Shown piece after piece: positions 1 to 12,247 of a stretch of 64,000 bases of DNA. Position 1 is the first letter of the stretch, and each line of letters opens with the position of its first letter. Under the pieces are notes generated by a model. The model was not told where the DNA came from and did no database searches. It saw only the letters and a program-made list of their open reading frames with translations. This DNA is from Amphiduros pacificus (lineage: Eukaryota; Annelida; Polychaeta; Phyllodocida; Hesionidae), in assembly GCA_949316495.1 (NCBI GenBank), contig OX439012.1:33655927-33719926 (forward strand). The letters are read 5' to 3'. The position numbers and the translations under genes were made by a program.

Positions 1-944
1 TAAATGACAACATTATTGCTGATACTTAAAGGACAACATTATAGCTGATACTTAAAGGACAACATTATAGCTGATACTTAAAGGACAACATTATAGCTGA
101 TACTTAAAGGACAACATTATAGCTGATACTTAAAGGACAACATTATAGCTGATACTTAAAGGACAACATTAGAGCTGATACTTAAAGGACAACATTATAG
201 ATGATACTTAAAGGACAACATTATAGCTGATACTTACAGGACAACCTTATAGCTGATACTTAAAGGACAACATTATAGCTGATACTTAAAGGACAACATT
301 ATAGCTGATACTTAAAGGACAACATTATAGATGATACTGAAAGGACAACATTATAGCTGATACTTAAAGGACAACATTATAGATGATACTTAAAGGACAA
401 CATTATAGCTGATACTTAAAGGACAACATTATAGATGATACTGAAAGGACAACATTATAGCTGATACTTAAAGGACAACATTATAGTTGATACTTAAAGG
501 ACAACATTATAGCTGATACTTAAAGGACAACATTATAGCTGATACTTAAAGGACAACATTATAGCTGATACTTACAGGACAACCTTATAGCTGATACTTA
601 AAGGACAACATTATAGCTGATACTTAAAGGACAACATTATAGCTGATGCTTAAATGACAACATTATAGCTGATACTTAAAGGACAACATTATAGCTGATA
701 CTTAAAGGACAACATTATAGATGATACTTAAAGGACAACATTATACGTGATACCTAAACGACAACATTATAGCTGATACTTAAAGGACAACATTATAGCT
801 GATACTTAAAGGACAACATTATAGATGATACTTAAAGGACAACATCATAGCTGAGACTTAAAGGACAACATCATAGCTGATACTTAAAGGATAACATTAT
901 AGCTGATACTTAAAGGACAACATTATAGCTGATACTTAAAGGAC
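1..944. repeat. 26-bp minisatellite, about 36 copies
   Basis: Unit contains ACAACATTATAGCTGATACT. It lies in an upstream intron of the SLC7A gene and is cut by the window edge. Copies differ by single bases. Confidence 0.95.
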
Positions 945-1100
945 TATGAGACTATGGGACTATGGGACTATGGGATTATGAGACTATGAGACTATGAGAC
1001 TATGGGACTATGAGACTATGGGACTATGAGACTATGAGACTATGGGACTATGGGACTATGAGACTATGAGACTATGGGACTATGGGTTAATGGGTTAATG
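942..1100. repeat. Short 8-9 bp tandem repeat (GACTATGRGA)
   Basis: Alternating GACTATGAGA and GACTATGGGA copies directly adjoin the 26-bp array and drift into TGGGTTAA copies. Confidence 0.9.
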
Positions 1101-1473
1101 GGTTATAGTTGGCAACTTATAAGTTATTTTAGACCTAATACATTTGAGCAACTTTTGAGCAGAGTGATTTATTTGACATTATGAAATCTAATGATTTATT
1201 TGACATTATGAAGTACCTATTTGTAACCAACAAGCAGAATGCAATGACCAGTGTACTTTTAAAAACAGACTGCAATATGCTAACTTAAAGGTTATTGGGT
1301 TTTTTATATATCAATATTGGTCAACCTATGCTAGGTGACTACAAAAAGGAGCCTAAATTTATACTTCTTCCACTGATGCTACTAACCACAGGGTCTACAT
1401 TTCTTGTTAATATGAATACACTGTAAATTATAGACTAGAATCATATCAAACTCATTGGTCCACAAAGAGCAGT
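1101..1473. other. Intronic DNA without recognisable features
   Basis: AT-rich, low complexity in places (TTTATTTGACATTATGAA occurs twice). No exon, RNA or transposon seen. Confidence 0.6.
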
Positions 1474-1730
1474 CTCATCTCATGGTTGAGTACTGTTCGC
1501 AACTACTAATACCTAAAAATGGTTCAACATCCCTCAGCGTGACTGAAAATAATGAGTATTTAGTATCAAGGACTAATATGAGGACATACGGTGATAGGGC
1601 TTTTGCTGCATACACACCCAAAATCCGAGAATGCCCTGCCCCTACAAATGAAGAATTGCAACATACTGAGGTGTTTTAAATCCAAGCTAAAAGCGTATTT
1701 ATATAACAAACACTATTCACAAAAGTGCTA
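1474..1730 (+). mobile_element. LINE 3' end fragment (reverse transcriptase ORF C-terminus)
   Basis: The translation carries NMRTYGDRAFAAYTPKI and, after a frameshift, FKSKLKAYLY. This TYGDRAF...LWN...FK--LKTYLF pattern is the usual C-terminus of jockey/CR1-type LINE ORF2. Degraded and only about 250 bp long. Confidence 0.75.
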
Positions 1731-1873
1731 TGAACAGATCTATATATTTCCATCACTTTATAAATATATTACTAAGCCTTGATTTATTGGTCACTGATTG
1801 ATTTGTCTGATCACTGATTGGTTTGTGGGTCACTGATTTGTGGGTCATTGATTGATTTGTCTGGTCACTTCAG

Positions 1874-2022
1874 GGTGGACACCTCCAGTCTGGATCAGAG
1901 CGAGACCAGTCAGCTGGTGCCTAAAGGACCGGGCGGCCTCCTATCAACACTCTTCAATCCCGAGAGTTCAGAACCAACAGAGACGTCAGAGAGGATCGCC
2001 AAGCTATCTGTGTCTGTCCTGG
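1874..2022 (+). CDS. SLC7A transporter exon, loop before the last four membrane segments
   Basis: Acceptor CACTTCAG and donor CTGG|GTGAGT. It encodes a hydrophilic Ser/Glu-rich loop (SSLDQSETSQLVPKGPGG) and the start of a membrane segment (AKLSVSVLG). It ends in phase 1, and the split Gly codon is completed by the next exon. The donor is followed within about 20 bases by a (GT)n run. Confidence 0.8.
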
Positions 2023-2038
2023 GTGAGTGACACTGGAG

Positions 2039-2102
<64 letters not shown>

Positions 2103-5100
2103 AATCATTAAATAACTGATTACCTGGCTTAAGAGATGACCTTGGTTAATATATCACGTAGGTTAATAGATTACCTGGCTTAATAGATTACCTGGCTTAA
2201 TATATTACCTGGCTTAATAGATTACCTGACTTAATAGATTACCTGGGTTGATAGATTACCTGGCTTAATAGATTACCTGGCTAAATAGATTACCTGGCTT
2301 AATATATTACCTGGCTTAATAGATTACCTGACTTAATAGATTACCTGGGTTGATAGATTACCTGGCTTAATAGATTACCTGGCTAAATAGATTACCTGGC
2401 TTAATAGATTACCCGGGTTGATAGATTACCTGGGTTGATAGATTACCTGGCTTAATAGATTACCTGGCTTAATAGATCACCTGGCTTAATAGATTACCTT
2501 GGTAAATATATCACGTAGGTTAATAGATTACCTGGGTTAATAGATTACCTGGCTTAATAGATTACCTGGGTTAATAGATTACCTGGCTTAATATATTACC
2601 TGGCTTAATAGATTACCTGGGTTAATAGATTACCTGGCTTAGTAGATTACCTGGCTTAATAGATTACCTGGTTTAATAGATTACCTAGGTTAATAGATTA
2701 CCTGGGTTAATAGATTACCTGGCTTAATAGATAACCTGGCTTAATAGATTACCTGGGTTGATAGATTACCTGGCTTAATAGATTACCTGGCTAAATAGAT
2801 TACCTGGCTTAATAGATTACCTGGCTTAATAGGTTACCTTGGAAAACAGACTACCTGGGTTGATAGATTACCTGGCTTAATAGATTACCTGGGTTAATAG
2901 ATTACCTGACTTAATAGATTACCTGGCTTAATAGATTACCTGGCTTAATAGATTACCTGGCTTAATAGATTACCTTGGAAAATAGACTACCTGGGTTATT
3001 CAAATAGGGATCATCCAGTTAGTTCTGTTAAATTGAGAACTATATTAATTTGATTGCCACTTGTATGATATGAAGCATATCTGTTGGTGTGATTTCAGGC
3101 CTGGTCTTGGTTGGCATGGCAGCATTTCTGGTGTTTTGTGAGCGTCCTCTGGTGGCACTGGAGTGGTGGACGTTTCTCATTCTCTCGCTGTTCCTTCTCA
3201 TAGTGGCGATTATCATCACCATCATCTGGCGACAACCCGAGAATCTCAATTATGTGACATTCAAGGTGAGTGGCTGTGAGTGTGATATCTAACCCGCTGG
3301 TCTGACCTCAGTCAGGGTGAGTGGCTGTGAGTGTGATATCTAGCCCGCTGGTCTGACCTCAGTCAGGGTGAGTGGCTGTGAGTGTGATATCTAGCCCGCT
3401 GGTCTGACCTCAGTCAGGGTGAGTGGCTGTGAGTGTGATATCTAGCCCGCTGGTCTGACCTCAGTCAGGGTGAGTGGCTGTGAGTGTGATATCTAGCCCG
3501 CTGGTCTGACCTCAGTCAGGGTGAGTGGCTGTGAGTGTGATATCTAGCCCGCTGGTCTGACCTCAGTCAGGGTGAGTGGCTGTGAGTGTGATATCTAGCC
3601 CGCTGGTCTGACCTCAGTCAGGGTGAGTGGCTGTGAGTGTGATATCTAGCCCGCTGGTCTGACCTCAGTCAGGGTGAGTGGCTGTGAGTGTGATATCTAG
3701 CCCGCTGGTCTGACCTCAGTCAGGGTGAGTGGCTGTGAGTGTGATATCTAGCCCGCTGGTCTGACCTCAGTCAGGGTGAGTGGCTGTGAGTGTGATATCT
3801 AGCCCGCTGGTCTGACCTCAGTCAAGGTGAGTGGCTGTGAGTGTGATATCTAGCCCGCTGGTCTGACCTCAGTCAGGGTGAGTGGCTGTGAGTGTGATAT
3901 CTAGCCCACTGGTCTGACCTCAGTCAGGGTGAGTGGCTGTGAGTGTGATATCTAGCCCACTGGTCTGACCTCAGTCAAGGTGAGTGGCTGTGAGTGTGAT
4001 ATCTAGCCCGCTGGTCTGACCTCAGTCAAGGTGAGTGGCTGTGAGTGTGATATCTAGCCCGCTGGTCTGACCTCAGTCAGGGTGAGTGGCTGTGAGTGTG
4101 ATATCTAGCCCACTGGTCTGACCTCAGTCAGTGGCTGTGTGTGATATCTAGCCCGCTGGTCTGACCTCAGTCAGGGTGAGTGGCTGTGAGTGTGATATCT
4201 AGCCCGCTGGTCTGACCTCAGTCAGGGTGAGTGGCTGTGAGTGTGATATCTAGCCCGCTGGTCTGACCTCAGTCAGTGTGAGTGGCTGTGAGTGTGATAT
4301 CTAGCCCGCTGGTCTGACCTCAGTCAGTGTGAGTGGCTGTGAGTGTGATATCTAGCCCGCTGGTCTGACCTCAGTCAGGGTGAGTGGCTGTGAGTGTGAT
4401 ATCTAGCCCACTGGTCTGACCTCAGTCAAGGTGAGTGGCTGTGAGTGTGATATCTAGCCCGCTGGTCTGACCTCAGTCAAGGTGAGTGGCTGTGAGTGTG
4501 ATATCTAGCCCGCTGGTCTGACCTCAGTCAGGGTGAGTGGCTGTGAGTGTGATATCTAGCCCACTGGTCTGACCTCAGTCAGGGTGAGTGGCTGTGAGTG
4601 TGATATCTAGCCCGCTGGTCTGACCTCAGTCAGGGTGAGTGGCTGTGAGTGTGATATCTAGCCCGCTGGTCTGACCTCAGTCAGGGTGAGTGGCTGTGAG
4701 TGTGATATCTAGCCCGCTGGTCTGACCTCAGTCAGTGGCTGTGTGTGATATCTAGCCCGCTGGTCTGACCTCAGTCAAGGTGAGTGGCTGTGAGTGTGAT
4801 ATCTAGCCCGCTGGTCTGACCTCAGTCAGGGTGAGTGGCTGTGAGTGTGATATCTAGCCCGCTGGTCTGACCTCAGTCAAGGTGAGTGGCTGTGAGTGTG
4901 ATATCTAGCCCACTGGTCTGACCTTAGTCAAGGTGAGAGGCTGTGAGTGTGATATCTAGCCCGCTGGTCTGACCTCAGTCAGTGACTGTGAGTGTGATAT
5001 CTAGCCCGCTGGTCTGACCTCAGTCAGGGTGAGAGGCTGTGAGTGTGATATCTAGCCCGCTGGTCTGACCTCAGTCAGGGTGAGTGGCTGTGAGTGTGAT

Positions 5101-7041
5101 ATCTAGCCCGCTGGTCTGACCTCAGTCAGTGGCTGTGAGTGTGATATCTAGCCCGCTGGTCTGACCTCAGTCAAGGTGAGTGGCTGTGAGTGTGATATCT
5201 AGCCCGCTGGTCTGACCTCAGTCAGGGTGAGTGGCTGTGAGTGTGATATCTAGCCCGCTGGTCTGACCTCAGTCAAGGTGAGTGGCTGTGAGTGTGATAT
5301 CTAGCCCGCTGGTCTGACCTCAGTCAGGGTGAGTGGCTGTGAGTGTGATATCTAGCCCGCTGATCTGACCTCAGTCAGGGTGAGTGGCTGTGAGTGTGAT
5401 ATCTAGCCCGCTGGTCTGACCTCAGTCAGGGTGAGTGGCTGTGAGTGTGATATCTAGCCCGCTGGTCTGACCTCAGTCAAGGTGAGTGGCTGTGAGTGTG
5501 ATATCTAGCCCGCTGGTCTGACCTCAGTCAGGGTGAGTGGCTGTGAGTGTGATATCTAGCCCGCTGGTCTGACCTCAGTCAAGGTGAGTGGCTGTGAGTG
5601 TGATATCTAGCCCGCTGGTCTGACCTCAGTCAGGGTGAGTGGCTGTGAGTGTGATATCTAGCCCGCTGGTCTGACCTCAGTCAGGGTGAGTGGCTGTGAG
5701 TGTGATATCTAGCCCGCTGGTCTGACCTCAGTCAGGGTGAGTGGCTGTGAGTGTGATATCTAACCCGCTGGTCTGACCTCAGTCAAGGTGAGTGGCTGTG
5801 AGTGTGATATCTAGCCCGCTGGTCTGACCTCAGTCAAGGTGAGTGGCTGTGAGTGTGATATCTAGCCCGCTGGTCTGACCTCAGTCAGTGGCTGTGAGTG
5901 TGATATCTAGCCCACTGGTCTGACCTCAGTCAAGGTGAGTGGCTGTGAGTGTGATATCTAGCCCACTGGTCTGACCTCAGTCAAGGTGAGTGGCTGTGAG
6001 TGTGATATCTAGCCCGCTCAGTGGTCTGACCTCAGTCAAGGTGAGTGGCTGTGAGTGTGATATCTAGCCCGCTGGTCTGACCTCAGTCAAGGTGAGTGGC
6101 TGTGAGTGTGATATCTAGCCCGCTGGTCTGACCTCAGTCAAGGTGAGTGGCTGTGAGTGTGATGTGGGTTTAAATATTTAAATTGTTCGCTGCGTTTGTG
6201 TTTATAAGGCCGAGGCTGATGTGTATTTGTTTATTTCAGGTACCTGCAGTTCCACTTATCTCGACCCTGTCCATGTTTGTTAATGTCTACCTGATGATGA
6301 AGCTGAGCAAGATGACGTGGCTCAGATTCGGAGTCTGGCTGACTCTTGGTACGTACTGCACTCCGCCAGGGTTAAAATAAGCGTCCCATGTAAACAGAGC
6401 GTCCCATGTAAACAGAGCGTCCCATGTAAACAGAGCGTCCCATGTAAACAAAGCGTCCCATGTAAACAGAGTGTCCCATGTAAACAAAGCGTCCCATGTA
6501 AACAGAGCGTCCCATGTAAACAAAGCGTCCCATGTAAACAGAGTGTCCCATGTAAACAGAGCGTCCCATGTAAACAAAGCGTCCCATGTAAACAGAGCGT
6601 CCCATGTAAACAGAGCGTCCCATGTAAACAGAGCGTCCCATGTAAACAAAGACAAGTGCTATGATTGGTGTGATTGGGTGATTTCTGTTGCCATGGTAAC
6701 CACTTTAGTGAAAATCTTGTCAATGCAATAAAGTGCCAGGTATTGCTCAGATCGTTTTCATATTGCAATTCTAAGACAGCAAACCTTTCAACACTTTCTT
6801 GTACCATCTGATTCTACCACATTCAATGGCAGAGTTTTTCTATAATTTGTTCTCATTGTATTACTGTTGTCCACTTTCAGGTTTCATCATATATTTCTCC
6901 TATGGCATCTGGCAGAGCACTGAGGAACAGCGGCAGAAATATGAGCGGCAGATGGAACAGGAAGCGGAAGCTGAACCTGTGTCAGAGGTCACGACCTCCT
7001 CCCGCACAGAAAACACTTCCCTCATTTATGAAGGCACATAA
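1874..7041 (+). CDS. Cationic amino acid transporter (SLC7A, CAT type), 3' four exons
   Basis: C-terminal part of a CAT-type SLC7A transporter, a multi-pass plasma-membrane protein that takes up arginine, lysine and ornithine. Four exons join in phase: 1874-2022, 3099-3265, 6240-6348 and 6881-7041 (stop TAA 7039-7041). The deduced peptide has the four last transmembrane segments of the family. Diagnostic stretches are WRQPEN followed by FKVPAVPL, the helix MFVNVYLMMKL, then TWLRFGVWLTL joined to GFIIYFSYGIWQS, all close to vertebrate CAT1-3 as I know them. A short acidic tail ends in SLIYEGT. The 5' exons lie left of the window. I cannot tell which of SLC7A1-4 is closest. All three visible introns carry minisatellites at or near the donor, and the intron before the first visible exon carries another. 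Homology is clear; the exon joins are inferred from phase. Confidence 0.9.
2041..2100. repeat. (GT)n microsatellite, about 30 units
   Basis: Uninterrupted GT run 18 bases after a 5' splice site of the SLC7A gene. Confidence 0.97.
2115..2999. repeat. 17-bp minisatellite, about 50 copies
   Basis: Unit CTTAATAGATTACCTGG with GGTTGATAG and GGTTAATAG variants, filling most of an SLC7A intron. It begins about 90 bases after the donor and does not contain it. Confidence 0.95.
3099..3265 (+). CDS. SLC7A transporter exon, two membrane segments
   Basis: Acceptor GATTTCAG, donor TTCAAG|GTGAGT, ending in phase 0. It encodes GLVLVGMAAFLVF, then ALEWWTFLILSLFLLIVAI, then WRQPEN. The donor is also the first unit of a 51-bp minisatellite, so dozens of near-identical GTGAGT sites follow it. 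Confidence 0.9.
3266..6166. repeat. 51-bp minisatellite starting at a splice donor, about 57 copies
   Basis: The array begins at base 1 of the intron. Each unit starts GTGAGTGGCTGTGAGTGTGA and ends CTCAGTCAGG or CTCAGTCAAG, so most unit junctions read CA(A/G)G|GTGAGT, a full 5' splice-site consensus. Some units are internally deleted. At 2.9 kb it is the largest array in the window. Confidence 0.96.
6240..6348 (+). CDS. SLC7A transporter exon, membrane segment with FVNVYLMM motif
   Basis: Acceptor TTATTTCAG, donor CTTG|GTACGT, ending in phase 1. The peptide VPAVPLISTLSMFVNVYLMM matches the penultimate helix of CAT transporters. An 18-bp tandem array starts about 30 bases after the donor. Confidence 0.92.
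6380..6652. repeat. 18-bp minisatellite, about 15 copies
   Basis: Unit CGTCCCATGTAAACAGAG in the last SLC7A intron, about 30 bases after the donor. Eighteen is a multiple of three, so every frame on both strands gives spurious repetitive ORFs. Confidence 0.95.
6881..7041 (+). CDS. SLC7A transporter terminal exon
   Basis: Acceptor CCACTTTCAG. It encodes the last helix GFIIYFSYGIWQS and a cytosolic tail rich in Glu/Gln (STEEQRQKYERQMEQ), ending in LIYEGT and TAA. The tail is about the length usual for the family. Confidence 0.92.
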
Positions 7042-7711
7042 GGTGCAGCGACGACGCAAGGTTTTACTCTAGTTATAAGACATGATTAAATTTTTATAAC
7101 GTCTAGGCTGCATGTTAGTGAGAAATTTTAAAAGAAACAAAGATTTTAACTTTAAATATTTTATTTCAAGATTAATTATTAACATATGATTTACAGGGTA
7201 TAATATATAGAGTATGATCATATTCCCTGAAAATTGTCTATATAATTCAACTTATCCAGGTTACAGACCATTTCATATTCTCATTGAACTTTACTAAAGA
7301 ATCTCCACTGTTTGTCAAAAGATGAACTTTTAGCTTGGTTTTGATCTCTTTTTAAATTATTCATTTAGTTTAGTCTTTTTAACCAATGCAGGTACAGTGC
7401 AATTATGTAAGAACAAATTGGTGTTAAAAGTTCATTTTAATATATATATAATAAATTAAGAGACTATATTAGGACACAGATTGCTTTTATAACTAATTAT
7501 TAGTTACACTCAGGACAATCATTACTGTATACCTGGACTGTATGCCTCAAGTGAAACATCCAATATCAAAGAAAGTGTGGATATTTGATGTCAATCATAG
7601 ACACCAGGTGGCACTGATCAGACACCAGGTGCCGGCCGATTTTGTAAAAAACCACATCGGCCGGGCATCTTTACTGAAATCGGTGCAAATGTGACTGAGG
7701 CATAAGTCAGA
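7042..7711. other. SLC7A 3' UTR and flanking DNA
   Basis: AT-rich, with a candidate poly(A) signal at 7450. ACACCAGGTGGCACTGATCA near 7600 resembles the CTCF-like unit at 11870. No other feature seen. Confidence 0.55.
7450..7455 (+). promoter_or_regulatory. Candidate poly(A) signal of the SLC7A gene
   Basis: AATAAA about 410 bases after the stop codon on the sense strand, in AT-rich DNA. No other support. Confidence 0.4.
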
Positions 7712-7845
7712 TTGTTACTGGAGGAATGCGCGGGTCTCTGTATGGAGATCCTGCTCGTTACTGGAGGAGTGTGCGGGTCTCTGTATGGAGATCCTGCTCG
7801 TTACTGGAGGAGTGCGCGGGTCTCTCTGTTTGGGGATCATGCTTG
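7712..7845. repeat. 43-bp tandem repeat, three copies
   Basis: Units contain TACTGGAGGAGTGCGCGGG and GTATGGAGATCCTGCTC. GC-richer than the surroundings. Confidence 0.9.
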
Positions 7846-8606
7846 TTTCTTGCCGTAGGTTGCAGCACTGAATCAACGTATTGTATTTATTGTCACCATA
7901 TACGTACCTCATTCTTCCTGACATTGTGCATCATATTTTACCAATCAGAATATTTCATCTACTGCAAGATTTTAGAGTGAAACTTTTATCTTACTTTTTA
8001 TAAGGTTATGTATTTTGCAATTTGAATTGTTTGATATCCATCACAATACTTTTAATGCAGTTTTTTATAAGTTTATTTTTAATGATTAAAAATTTCTTCC
8101 AATTTTTTGTAATTATATTTAGTGTATATTTCATCAAAGAAAATGAATATAAGAATTATTTCAGCTGATAGTTTGAACAAATTAATAAGTTTTTTTACAT
8201 TGAGATGAGGCTACATTGAGAAACTAATGTAAGATGATTGAAACGATTATTTGAGAACTGCATTTACATTGCTTCAGGTCCCACCCTGGCAGAGAGGCAA
8301 ACATATTTTTAAAATATATATAAGATACTGCTGTTAATATATATTTGTTGAAACTTTGACATTTGAAGAAACATTGACAGTTGATATATCTGTTTGATTG
8401 AAAGCCAGTTTAGGTTGGTAATTTAAGTGAGAGAGAATTTTAGCGAAATGCATTTAACCCTGTGATGCTGCTTATGTTGCTTTTACAGTAGGTTTTTATG
8501 AAATACAAATGTTAATGTTTAAAGGTATTTCACCAAAGTACTTACATGTATTGATTGATCAGATGGAATCCCAGGGGAATAGAGAAGCGTCATTCAAACT
8601 GACGTC
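7846..8606. other. Intergenic AT-rich DNA, nothing recognised
   Basis: No coding, RNA or repeat structure seen. Confidence 0.5.
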
Positions 8607-9375
8607 CTGGTTACAGGATACAGGCTGACGTCCTGGTTACAGGATACAGGCTGACGTCCTGGTTACAGGATTCAAGCTGATGTCCTGGTTACAGGGTTCA
8701 AGCTGACGTCCTGGTTACCGGATACAAGCTGATGTCCTGGTTACCGGATACAAGCTGACGTCCTGGTTACAGGATTCAAGCTGATGTCCTGGTTACAGGA
8801 TTCAAGCTGACGTCCTGGTTACAGGATTCAAGCTGACGTCCTGGTCACAGGATTCAAGCTGATGTCCTGGTTACCGGATTCAAGCTGATGTCCTGGTTAC
8901 AGGATTCAAGCTGACGTCCTGGTTACAGGGTTCAAGCTGACGTCCTGGTTACAGGGTTCAAGCTGACGTCCTGGTTACAGGGTTCAAGCTGACGTCCTGG
9001 TTACAGGGTTCAAGCTGACGTCCTGGTTACAGGGTTCAAGCTGACGTCCTGGTTACCAGATATAAGCTGACATCCTGGTTACAGGATTCAAACTGACATC
9101 CTGGTTACAGGATTCAAGCTGACGTCCTGGTTACAGGGTTCAAGCTGACGTCCTGGTTACAGGATTCAAACTGACATCCTGGTTACAGGATTCAAGCTGA
9201 CGTCCTGGTTACAGGATTCAAGCTGACGTCCTGGTTACCGGATATAAGCTGACGTCCTGGTTACAGGATTCAAGCTGACGTCATGGTTCAAACTGAGGTC
9301 CTGGTTACAGGATTCAAGCTGAAGTCCTGGTTACTGGATTCAAACTGACATCCTGGTTACAGGATTCAAACTGAC
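8607..9375. repeat. 26-bp minisatellite, about 29 copies
   Basis: Unit contains GCTGACGTCCTGGTTACAGG, then ATTCAA or GTTCAA. Each unit with GACGTC holds a CRE-like half palindrome. Intergenic. Confidence 0.95.
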
Positions 9376-10526
9376 TAAAAACTTCCAGGTAATAAATATA
9401 ATCTATATTTTCTTATTGGTAAAGTAAAGTGGTAAAGGAGTTATTGCAGCATTTAGAACTTATATTTTAACACTCCATATCTGAGATATATTGTGAAGCA
9501 GACAATTGTTGATGGTAACTCCATGGCAACACTCCACATCTCAGGTGTATTGGAGGCAATCAATTGTTGATTTAAACTCAGTGGTAATTGTTTGTGTAAT
9601 GCTGCAAAGTTATATAGTGAGAATGTAATGTAATCTGTGAATGTGGAGTTTGCTTCTTTGTGATGAGAATAGTTGTTGTAACTCATGATAATTATAGCTC
9701 TGTGATTAGGTTTTATGGGGTCCAGGACTATCTCACCCGAGAGAAGTGCTTGCTGGGTAAAAGTATCATTGCTTTAAACTTTATACTGAGGCAGATAAGA
9801 TAAATGTCTAGTCTTGTTCTATTCTCACCATGGAGGTTTTTGTGTGAATACATGTTTTAATCTGTAATATTTAACCCATTATACAAATATTGTGATGAAC
9901 CATGTTTCCATTCCAACAAGATGAAGTTGGAGATCTACTCTGTGCTGATTTACAGAGTGAAGCCGTCTGCCAGCGAGAGTTGACCCTTCTTGAGCTCTCC
10001 ATAGATTAAGTTAAATGAGTTTCTCAGTTTGAAGCCAGATTCCTTGTGTGGGCAGAGTGTACATATAACATATTTCCACATTGTGTGCTACTTATATGGG
10101 TGTAACCATGGTAACTGAGAGGAACATGCCAGAGAAGGAAGATAATCTATGCGACCCGGTTCTTAGAATCCATCATCGTGATGAGCCTTAACAGGATAAA
10201 ATGTGAACACATCTCAGATATAACATAAACTATTAATCCTTTTTAACTTTTTTAATATTAGTGTAAAATTAACATAAGATGAAATATTTAGGAAGGGCAA
10301 ATATAGAATTATTCTGTAGATTTTATTGGGTACATATATAGCAAACCCTTAATCTATTTTTCTTGTTTACAAATGTGTTCAAAAATGGGTTCTAAGTATA
10401 AAACCATATTTTACTATAAATGTCTATATATATATATATATATGTAACATATGTATAAAACAAAATATATATATATTGTTGAAAAATAAAAACAAATGTT
10501 GTAAATGACAGCAGAAGTTTGTTTAG
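9376..10526. other. Intergenic DNA between two minisatellites, nothing recognised
   Basis: AT-rich with a short (TA)n at 10428-10443. No exon or known element seen. Confidence 0.5.
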
Positions 10527-11731
10527 TTTAGTCCATGTGACCTATCATTATATCCTGCCAGCAGTCAATGTGACCTGTCATTATATCCTGCTCCCAGTCA
10601 ATGTGACCTGTCATTATATCCTGCTGTCAGTCCATGTGACCTGTCATTATATCCTGCTCCTAGTCCATGTGACCTGTCATTATATCCTGCTGGCAGTCCA
10701 TGTGACCTGTCATTATATCCTGCTGGCAGTCCATGTGACCTGTCATATCCTGCTCCCAGCCCATGTGACCTATTATATCCTGCTAGCAGTCCATGTGACC
10801 TATCATTATATCCTGCTGGCAGTCCATGTGACCTATCATATCCTGCTGGCAGTCCATGTGACCTATCATATCCTGCTAGCAGTCCATGTGACCTGTCATT
10901 ATATCCTGCTCCCAGTCCATGTGACCTATCATATCCTGCTAGCAGTCCATGTGACCTGTCATTATATCCTGCTAGCAGTCCATGTGACCTGTCATTATAT
11001 CCTGCTCCCAGTCCATGTGACCTATTATATCCTGCTAGCAGTCCATGTGACCTGTCATTATATCCTGCTGGCAGTCCATGTGACCTATCATTATATCCTG
11101 CTGGCAGTCCATGTGACCTGTCATTTTATCCTGCTAGCAGTCCATGTGACCTGTCATTATATCCTGCTGGCAGTCCATGTGACCTGTCATTACATCCTGC
11201 TCCCAGTCCATGTGACCTATCATATCCTGCTAGCAGTCCATGTGACCTGTCATTATATCCTGCTGGCAGTCCATGTGACCTGTCATTACATCCTGCTCCC
11301 AGTCCATGTGACCTATCATATCCTGCTAGCAGTCCATGTGACCTATCATTATACCCTGCTAGCAGTCCATGTGACCTGTCATTATATCCTGCTCCCAGTC
11401 CATGTGACCTGTCATTATATCCTGCTCCCAGTCCATGTGACCTGTCATTATATCCTGCTGGCAGTCCATGTGACCTGTCATTATATCCTGCTGGCAGTCC
11501 ATGTGACCTGTCATTATATCCTGCTGGCAGTCCATGTGACCTGTCATTATATCCTGCTGGCAGTCCATGTGACCTGTCATTATATCCTGCTAGCAGTCCA
11601 TGTGACCTGTCATTATATCCTGCTCCTAGTCCATGTGACCTGTCATTATATCCTGCTAGCAGTCCATGTGACCTGTCATTATATCCTGCTGGCAGTCCAT
11701 GTGACCTGTCATTATATCCTGCTCGGATGCT
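10527..11731. repeat. 33-bp minisatellite, about 36 copies
   Basis: Unit contains GTCCATGTGACCTGTCATTA then TATCCTGCT. Thirty-three is a multiple of three, so it produces a 421-codon open frame with an 11-residue repeat; no gene is implied. Confidence 0.95.
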
Positions 11732-11790
11732 CAGTTCTGGAATTGGAAGAAAAACAAGACAAATGTGAATTGTATGTAGTATAAATGCAT

Positions 11791-11796
11791 TTTATT
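11791..11796 (-). promoter_or_regulatory. Candidate poly(A) signal of PUS3
   Basis: AATAAA on the minus strand about 450 bases after the PUS3 stop, beyond the 40-bp CTCF-like repeats. No transcript support. Confidence 0.35.
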
Positions 11797-11867
11797 CTTA
11801 TTTCATAAAAAAGCAGCTGATGTAATTGTGGATGATCCCATTATGTATCTGCAAAGGACTTGTCAGT

Positions 11868-12008
11868 CTGACACCAGGTGGCGGCATTGTCCTCTCCAGC
11901 AATGAGAATGACACCAGGTGGCAGCACTGTCCTCTCCAGCAGTGAGAATGACACCAGGTGGCAGCATTGTCCTCTCCAGCAGTGAGAATGACACCAGGTG
12001 GCAGCATT
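11868..12008. repeat. 40-bp tandem repeat with CTCF-like motifs
   Basis: Three full units and one partial, each starting ACACCAGGTGGCAGCATTGT. ACACCAGGTGGCAG differs at one base from the CCACCAGGTGGCAG form of the CTCF consensus as I know it. Downstream of the PUS3 stop, between convergent PUS3 and SLC7A genes. Confidence 0.9.
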
Positions 12009-12247
12009 GCTTTTTGTGAGGTAAAGTCAGAGGTCTGTTAAAACTCAAATATTTGTATTTATCATTGACATTATTTTCCAGTTATAGATTCAGATCCCAG
12101 AAAGTCCTTCCACCTGGACGCAATGCCCTACTCTGTTTTATGAATGGCTAGGGAGCATTCTCTTGCATTATCTCATGACCTTGTTACCATTTTGACAAGT
12201 TCTATCCACAAATGAATGTCATAAGAATGGTTATGTCCTTTAATAGT

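Noticed and set aside
6287-6807. Repetitive ORFs on both strands over the 18-bp array
   Set aside because: Unit length is a multiple of three; only 6240-6348 fits the transporter.
10519-11784. 421-codon open frame with an 11-residue repeat
   Set aside because: The 33-bp minisatellite keeps every frame open; no splice context, and codons follow the repeat, not protein constraint.
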